A DNA stretch of 39,240 nucleotides from a virus. A program made the translations under genes and the position numbers. A model generated the notes under the pieces. That model made no database searches. It worked only from the letters and a program-made list of their open reading frames with translations, and was not told the origin of the DNA. The stretch spans positions 1 through 39,240 of the IMG/VR virus record IMGVR_UViG_3300024319_000034; one strand, written 5' to 3'. Positions 35,201 through 39,240 of this stretch are shown in pieces; position 1 is the stretch's first letter; each line of letters starts with the position of its first letter.

Positions 35201-36423
35201 CCCGTATCAACCGCCTTAATCGTGTTAACTCCATACGCGTACCCATTGTCCAACATAATAGAGGTAGAGGTAGCATCTAACTTAAAGTCTATTACTTCAC
35301 CCGTTAAGTCATTATTATTTTGAGGTACTACAATATTCTCCAGTTTCGCCTCTAATAAATAACTTCGCAAGTATTGTTGATTTTTATATCCCAATTCTTT
35401 GGCAATAAATTCTAAAGAATCAACCGTTGCCGCTGAATTAGTCCCCAATGCCATTGTATAAATATCATCTGTACTAATATCAACCGCCCCCGATAATAAA
35501 GTAAATGTAGTGTCTAAGGTAAGTTGTACCCTTGTTAACTCAGGACTTACGGAAGGGTCATCACCCCAATAAGCGATAACTTCTTGATTAACTGCAATAC
35601 CTGAAAAGTCACCCGTGTAAGTGTACCTACTTCTAAACCAAAATGCATCGAATCCGTCACCTTTTGGCGTTGTGTATAAACTAAAAAACGGGCTATCTAC
35701 ACCCATTGCGGTCAGTACTTTCAATTTTACATAACCACCCTGTAAGGTAGATTTGTTCATCTGGTAACCCGCATTTTCATTGCCTACAAAATACCAATTA
35801 ATTTTTTTACCTTGCTCATCATTTTTAAAATACCAACCATCTTCCGCCCCGTTTGGTTCTTCTAACCCTGCCGCCCCGTCAGCATATACCGATGCGTTGT
35901 TATTCAATAGTATTGACGTGCTATCGTACTCAATGAGAGCACCAGCGTAGGGTTTTAATTGCCATTCTGTTCCGTCAAATATAACTTCATCACCATTTTT
36001 AAAACTTTCCAAGCCTTGCCCTAAATCGTGAGTTCCTATTGTAATAATATTGTAAAAATCACCATTAACAAAACCTGTCACATCCGTAGTAATGTCGGGC
36101 GTGTTGGTGTCAGGATTCCAAATACCTTGATAGTCAACCCCTCTGCCTACTGTAACATTTCCTTTTAATGTTATATAATCGGCAACCTCTTGAGCATTGG
36201 CGAAAATATTATTATCTTCGTCTTTAAATTCTGTAAAAGGTATGCGGAAAAATTCATATTGAGTAGTTCCGCTTTCCGCTGTTTTAATATCGTTTTTTAT
36301 ATTTACTAATGTGTTGTCCGATGAATCAACTTCACCCGACAAACAAGCATTCCAATAGGTTGGGTTACTTGAGCCGTAAAAGTTAATACAATTACCTTGT
36401 TCGTTTCTTACTATTCTAATCAT
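32251..36423 (-). CDS. Large adhesin/tail-fibre-like structural protein, 1390 aa
   Basis: The largest gene. The first 100 residues (MIRIVRNEQGNCINFYGSSN; NAQEVADYITLKGNVTVGRG) look like a virion-attachment module. Residues about 500-720 contain a SPRY/lectin-like beta region (FDIRNEGIIGFGLIPSQADY; WLDGDLVKIKVGIDENNFIV). Residues about 790-870 resemble an Ig/cadherin-like repeat ending YGSSSGTLTIIVNNL. The C-terminal 300 residues (AIDFSGSNEYLRQVASNNVY; GDFTIGGRSGNRSFHGKVASMVI) fit a LamG/concanavalin-like lectin, ending in a short tail. It probably recognises a host surface glycan. Placement next to capsid genes leaves open a head-fibre role. Confidence 0.6.
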   Translation of the reverse strand: MIRIVRNEQGNCINFYGSSNPTYWNACLSGEVDSSDNTLVNIKNDIKTAESGTTQYEFFRIPFTEFKDEDNNIFANAQEVADYITLKGNVTVGRGVDYQGIWNPDTNTPDITTDVTGFVNGDFYNIITIGTHDLGQGLESFKNGDEVIFDGTEWQLKPYAGALIEYDSTSILLNNNASVYADGAAGLEEPNGAEDGWYFKNDEQGKKINWYFVGNENAGYQMNKSTLQGGYVKLKVLTAMGVDSPFFSLYTTPKGDGFDAFWFRSRYTYTGDFSGIAVNQEVIAYWGDDPSVSPELTRVQLTLDTTFTLLSGAVDISTDDIYTMALGTNSAATVDSLEFIAKELGYKNQQYLRSYLLEAKLENIVVPQNNNDLTGEVIDFKLDATSTSIMLDNGYAYGVNTIKAVDTGDGLITIQSIQGGLVHWIKLDHANVTIDGDSVVGGLNDVINTLNELYTVGAFQSVVISDPYSTMIADVNGVTTTEAGGAQGTAIETGTDEYGATTSGYNAGGYKTPETINQAGEYFTFDIRNEGIIGFGLIPSQADYDNGDYNGNSSYADPSTFCNGVNSGHYGYQFSHWFHPSPNGPWTNYGANTGYSQREGWSNVDFRFSTSPEGAKWLDGDLVKIKVGIDENNFIVISYFDESTSLFVPIARTTYPVPNGLDYHLGIKFGDTTVRLVGIPKIHELEDLAPTMYFRVVESPDGIFNYPVFATTEEAEYYDDNNGGTGTYTSIVFPDDPTFTTWYIPTNGHIDNGTAIPTTDTFLGNPVTYTEITTLTNADLVPATFSDNSITVNELSAVNVQLHPVGASYVTSIVDTDNSGLTIDVNGIHLNGTSPEVVGDYVTNPTDTYEIEVVRTNAYGSSSGTLTIIVNNLTAPVTAISGFNHENTSTAMIDSNTMDDGSVVHVNGTVADGERFIIEKAYVEANILPNLNAANDKYIIGLANEPSDFSTLELSDFDTAIVWEYETDYKHTFKFYRDGSVVQNIVVTSGSQAFYDYAIEVNGTSAWLIACSLNNIMNNASPADGGTFSNTYEATNIEDTAPVKIHMAVLNTTGDISTNDIETITTPTPAPTILTPWNKAIDFSGSNEYLRQVASNNVYNNPLRMGGLGVTVAANSDSSKTSNASNSRPWATAIVVSSDGNNSNQHIWNSGEGAGNGDDNIYLRTDQFGALIFGWGREGAGYNEHLILSNMGAGYYGIYIAHDGTRFNSSDATNTNLNGSFRFKVMFYSGGSWIFNPNPTFGGQGTWISTGARMDRYVSGDFTIGGRSGNRSFHGKVASMVITTLKTNATMPNDAEIELMITDPKKWEDDYRNGNTVRSPHSASVVTYSPTSITAGYGTTQIWLMGDGSLDAYAQGIRNEVYPSEQNYGKLQLNSMVSNDIENVNIAGLS

Positions 36424-36427
36424 GTTT

Positions 36428-37354
36428 TTATCTTATTATAGTTATTAAAAGTCCTAACGGTTGAATAATTACTGGGTTATCTGATTTAATTGCAGGCAAA
36501 GTCAATGCGTTAATATCTTCGTTAGAAGTTATCCAAGCCGATATTTCAATCCTATTAAGAAACGTATTGCCCACAGTACCACCACCGTAAAAAATCGGTT
36601 GAGATGTTAAAGGAAAAGTAAAAGTAATATCATCGTTATCATCTCTATTAGAGTACCACAATGCGGGTTCTACTGTTGTGTTGGCAATTTGTGGAATTAC
36701 ATTAAAATCAAAACGTACTCTCAATTGGTCACCATACTCGAGGTCATTTAGTTTTATTCTACCTGTTGAACCTTCAAAACCTGTTCCCTCTGACAAAGGA
36801 TAGTTTGTATCATAATCATATGAATAATCTAACAAAGTTGTAACACCATTTGGTAAATTTGCACCTTGAAAAAGTCCTATTCCCGTTTCGCCCGTTGGTG
36901 TTGGTGTTGTCCAATATGGATTATCTACCGCAGCGTGAACCGTTGGAGATAAACTAAATACTTTAAAAATTTCATTGTCAACATCTGCCTGAGTGTAATT
37001 AATACCCGTTCCAGCTTGCCAAACGTAGTTATTAGACAACGGTTTGCCCTCAAAAGCTCCCGTATGTGAGTAACCACTTTGCCCAGCTAAACCAGTAACA
37101 CCGCCCTGACATTCTGCAACATTAACAGTTAAATCCGCAACGGTCAAACCTAAGTCAACCATTTGAGAAGGGTATAAACTAACGTGGCTGCCTTCATCAT
37201 CGTGTATTTGTACACGTCCGCTACTTAACTCTGTTACCGCTGTTGAGTCTAAGTTAAAAAGGTAGTCTTGGTTTCCGTTTTCATCATATATTACAAGGGT
37301 GCAATTTGTAAAAACAGCGGAAAAACTACTAAGGTCTAATGGTAAATGTGCCAT
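36428..37354 (-). CDS. Structural protein downstream of the capsid gene, 308 aa
   Basis: A beta-rich acidic protein starting MAHLPLDLSSFSAVFTNCTL. It has LVIYDENGNQDYLFNLD and SGRVQIHDDEGSHVSLYPSQ in the N-terminal part and a C-terminal beta sandwich (YGDQLRVRFDFNVIPQIANT). It could be a decoration or fibre-base protein. I place the start at 37354 rather than a GTG at 37393: the longer form would cover the terminator hairpin, and TTAAAAAATATATATATGGC matches the start region of other late genes. It ends 4 nt before the adhesin-like gene, suggesting that they assemble together. Confidence 0.6.
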   Translation of the reverse strand: MAHLPLDLSSFSAVFTNCTLVIYDENGNQDYLFNLDSTAVTELSSGRVQIHDDEGSHVSLYPSQMVDLGLTVADLTVNVAECQGGVTGLAGQSGYSHTGAFEGKPLSNNYVWQAGTGINYTQADVDNEIFKVFSLSPTVHAAVDNPYWTTPTPTGETGIGLFQGANLPNGVTTLLDYSYDYDTNYPLSEGTGFEGSTGRIKLNDLEYGDQLRVRFDFNVIPQIANTTVEPALWYSNRDDNDDITFTFPLTSQPIFYGGGTVGNTFLNRIEISAWITSNEDINALTLPAIKSDNPVIIQPLGLLITIIR

Positions 37355-37367
37355 ATATATATTTTTT

Positions 37368-37399
37368 AAAAAGGGGGATGAATTTACACCCACCCCCCC
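37368..37399 (-). terminator. Terminator after the major capsid gene
   Basis: GGG-T-GGGTG pairs with CATCC-CCC (a bulged T and one wobble) around TAAATT, followed by T5 on the minus strand. A partial terminator right after the capsid gene would keep capsid mRNA in excess over downstream genes. Confidence 0.65.
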
Positions 37400-37437
37400 G
37401 TTATAATCAAGGAAACTATTAAAAAACTTGTTAAATA

Positions 37438-38571
37438 CTATCCTAAAATAGAACAGTCAACATCTCCACAACCAATATTCCACAAAGTAGTATAGTTGAA
37501 AGTAGATGCAAAAGCTGTTTGTGGTAAATGGCAAAGGTCAAAATCTTTTCTCCACTTGTAAACTACTTTATTATCACATTCTCTATACTCAATTTGCATA
37601 TCTACAACAAACGGAATACCTAAAGTTGGCGTTCCTACATCAACTTTTTGACGTGTAATTGTTCCGCTAGATTGAACTGGTGCATAAACTGAACGTCCAT
37701 TTGGGTTAACCGCATAGATTGGGTTTTCAAACTTGAAAAATTCCGCAATAGTAACCGAACCTGGCATAAATGCCACAACTCCACTTGTCAACAACGCGTC
37801 AATCCCTTCTAATACTGGTTGAACCGCTCTATCAAAATAAATATTTGCTCCAGTGGATGTAGCTTTATTCGGGTCGTAACCGTCAACATTTCCACTGAAT
37901 ACACTTGATGCGTACTGATATGCTTGTAGTTTCTCAGCACCACTGATAACATAAGGTGTTTCACCGCTGATAGGTGATTGTTTAGAATACTCGTTAATCA
38001 AAGAATGCCATCCCATTGGTTGCGGTTTAGCTTGTCCACTTGTAAACAACAATAAGTCTTTTGTCGCTGTTGTACCATCCGCAAAAGCACCTACATTGGT
38101 GTGCATTTTTGTAACCAATTTTTTCTGGTATTGTGCTAGTCCTTTTCTTACTGACCGTTTGATTTTTTCTTGTAACTCCCTCATTGGGTCTTCACAAGTT
38201 GCATCGTACAAATTAGCGTCAATTGTGAAAGTGTCACCAATTGCGTCATCAATTGTAATCGGCACAGTATTATAATCTAAAGGTGTGTCCGTTTCATCTG
38301 TACACGTGAAATCTGGAACTGTCGTTGCATCTCCTACCGTTGTGTCAGGTGTTAAAAATTTCAAATACATATGACGTGCTGCATTACTGCCTGGTTTCGC
38401 CATTCCTGGGTCTACTGTCAATGTATCACGCTGTGAGTCTTGAATCGCTCTAACAGCATTAAAAGTAAAATCTCTATTGGAATCTGGGTTTAAATCCGTT
38501 TCCATAATCGCAAGTTGCGCTTCTGTTTTTTGACATAGAATGTCACTTGTTACTGGTGTTCCAGTTGCCAT
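37438..38571 (-). CDS. Probable major capsid protein, 377 aa
   Basis: Size, position after a scaffold-like gene, own promoter with a long leader and a following terminator all fit a major capsid protein. The sequence starts MATGTPVTSDILCQKTEAQL, has a helical spine candidate (MRELQEKIKRSVRKGLAQYQ) near 128-150, then beta-rich segments (AVQPVLEGIDALLTSGVVAF; GTPTLGIPFVVDMQIEYREC) and ends DVDCSILG. No HK97 motif is certain by eye. Several cysteines (CTDET, CEDP, ECDN, CGDVDC) are unusual for a capsid and could make disulfides. A start preceded by AT-rich sequence without Shine-Dalgarno is normal here. Confidence 0.7.
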   Translation of the reverse strand: MATGTPVTSDILCQKTEAQLAIMETDLNPDSNRDFTFNAVRAIQDSQRDTLTVDPGMAKPGSNAARHMYLKFLTPDTTVGDATTVPDFTCTDETDTPLDYNTVPITIDDAIGDTFTIDANLYDATCEDPMRELQEKIKRSVRKGLAQYQKKLVTKMHTNVGAFADGTTATKDLLLFTSGQAKPQPMGWHSLINEYSKQSPISGETPYVISGAEKLQAYQYASSVFSGNVDGYDPNKATSTGANIYFDRAVQPVLEGIDALLTSGVVAFMPGSVTIAEFFKFENPIYAVNPNGRSVYAPVQSSGTITRQKVDVGTPTLGIPFVVDMQIEYRECDNKVVYKWRKDFDLCHLPQTAFASTFNYTTLWNIGCGDVDCSILG

Positions 38572-38720
38572 AATAATATAATTTTATATGAAAAAAAAAT
38601 GATAACAACCACACCAAATAGCGGTTGCAATAAAAGTCTTATTTATTAGCGTATTGATAGGTCGCAAACCCAATTTGTAGGACGTTTTTTGGTAGGTAAC
38701 GTAAAAACCTTGTAAAAAGT

Positions 38721-38750
38721 AACAAATAAGAGGTATCCCCCTTATCTGTT
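38721..38750 (-). promoter_or_regulatory. Inverted repeat at the capsid transcription start
   Basis: AACAGATAAG (38750-38741) and CTTATTTGTT (38730-38721) pair over 10 bp (one G-T) around a 10-nt loop. The repeat begins 2 nt after the -7 box, so it covers the predicted transcription start. No T tract follows directly. It may be an operator for late control or the first hairpin of the leader. Confidence 0.45.
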
Positions 38751-38751
38751 A

Positions 38752-38783
38752 CAAATATACGCTTTTTTTTTGAGAAATCCAAA
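38752..38783 (-). promoter_or_regulatory. Bacteroidetes-type promoter for the major capsid gene
   Basis: TTTG at 38783-38780, a 20-nt spacer, TATATTTG at 38759-38752. It matches the consensus and lies just after the stop of the scaffold-like gene. The leader to the capsid ATG would be about 175 nt and includes a GCAACC/GGTTGT hairpin near 38604-38628 followed by a T9 tract. Confidence 0.75.
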
Positions 38784-38794
38784 TTTTTAACCAA

Positions 38795-39226
38795 CTATTT
38801 TCCGCTTAAATGCTTTGTAAGGAAATTTAAGCCTGTTGAGTCGACTTTCTTACCGTTTGTGGATACAATACTAGTTTGTGATACGTTTGGCTGTGTGCCG
38901 CCATTAGACACCTTTAAAATATTCATTTCCTTAGCTAAATCCTTGATAGCTTCATCAACCGTAGAATAAAACCCGTTACGGTCAAAACTCAAAGCCTTTG
39001 TACCGTCTTTTGCTAATATAGTGCCATCTTGATTAACTCTATAATTTTCCAATATACGAGGTGCAATCAACTGAGCATATAACCCCCTTTTTTCGGGTAT
39101 GTCAAAATTGATTGAATCAGAATAGATGCGAGAGTTTAAAACTTTTTCGGCATGAAATGCGTAGATAGTTTCGTTAGCTTTTTGATTAGCTAGTTTTTCA
39201 ATCTCAACTTTTTCAAGTTCCAGTTT
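38795..39226 (-). CDS. Scaffold-like protein upstream of the capsid, 5' end unresolved
   Basis: The frame is open from just after a TAA at 39229-39227 to the stop at 38795, about 143 codons, reading LELEKVEIEKLANQKANE, then IYAFHAEKVLNSRIYSDSIN, then IPEKRGLYAQLIAPRILENY. It has no ATG, GTG or TTG before a TTG at 39070, which lies inside clearly protein-like sequence. The true start is therefore upstream, reached by a frameshift or masked by a sequence error in the TTTAAAAAC run near 39227-39232, or the start is non-canonical. A helical N-half and a disordered Ser/Asn C-tail next to the capsid gene suggest a scaffold or capsid-assembly protein. Confidence 0.5.
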   Translation of the reverse strand, partial: KLELEKVEIEKLANQKANETIYAFHAEKVLNSRIYSDSINFDIPEKRGLYAQLIAPRILENYRVNQDGTILAKDGTKALSFDRNGFYSTVDEAIKDLAKEMNILKVSNGGTQPNVSQTSIVSTNGKKVDSTGLNFLTKHLSGK

Positions 39227-39240
39227 TTAAATAGTTGTTT

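Noticed and set aside
37355-37393. N-terminal 13-residue extension of the 308-aa structural protein
   Set aside because: It would translate the terminator hairpin after the capsid gene and starts at GTG; the ATG at 37354 has the usual upstream sequence.
1-39240. tRNA genes, integrase, excisionase or lysogeny repressor
   Set aside because: I looked for T-loop patterns in gaps and for recombinase motifs in all protein frames and saw none; weak cases could be missed by eye.

Overview
This 39.2 kb AT-rich window reads as most of the genome of a tailed phage (siphovirus) of a Bacteroidetes host, probably a flavobacterium. Direct evidence: every credible gene lies on the minus strand; there is a large terminase, a tape measure protein, a probable major capsid protein and phage-type replication genes; promoters match the Bacteroidetes sigma consensus TTTG-N19/20-TAnnTTTG; starts lack Shine-Dalgarno sequences and follow A/T runs; secreted proteins have signal peptides ending in -AQ, -GQ or -SQ; the SSB-like protein resembles the Bacteroidetes DUF3127 family. 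No integrase, excisionase, lysogeny repressor, tRNA or CRISPR was seen, which suggests a lytic phage or an incomplete contig. No portal or prohead protease is visible; both probably lie beyond the right edge.

Layout in the direction of transcription (right to left). 39.2-31.2 kb: partial scaffold-like gene, a promoter with a long structured leader, major capsid protein, terminator, a 308-aa structural protein, a 1390-aa adhesin-like protein, terminator, a Cys-rich structural protein. 31.1-24.9 kb: new promoter, 31-aa CxC peptide, neck and tail-completion candidates, small structural proteins, an 871-aa beta-helix-like protein with a signal peptide, then four small membrane or coiled-coil proteins (holin candidates), closed by two tandem terminators. 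24.8-18.0 kb: metallophosphoesterase, small early genes, dUTPase, replisome organizer with a possible internal origin, primase-helicase, SSB-like protein. 17.9-10.3 kb: GH73 endolysin, a run of coupled micro-genes, secreted SNase-like nuclease, Mom-like DNA-modification protein, recombination pair, D12 adenine methyltransferase, a small gene carrying a copy of the thyA 5' end, thyA, a u-spanin candidate, DUF3310. 10.3-2.9 kb: small terminase, HNH endonuclease, large terminase, a tail-assembly-chaperone candidate with a hidden -1 frameshift extension, tape measure, tail-tip protein. 2.9 kb-1: four or five small genes, mostly with their own promoter and terminator, plus a possible transposase scar.

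How the parts fit: small early monocistrons are driven by near-consensus promoters with a shared leader; the replication block supplies initiator, primase-helicase, SSB and recombination functions; ThyA, dUTPase and possibly DUF3310 serve nucleotide supply; the Dam-like and Mom-like enzymes probably protect phage DNA from restriction; lysis is spread over an endolysin, several holin candidates and a u-spanin. The most notable observations are the frameshifted chaperone, the Dam/Mom pair bordered by recurrent hairpin or CGTTAT boundary elements that look like gene cassettes, the partial thyA duplication, a GTWAC repeat cluster inside the replisome organizer, and several structured leaders. All calls come from reading the sequence; no database search was run.
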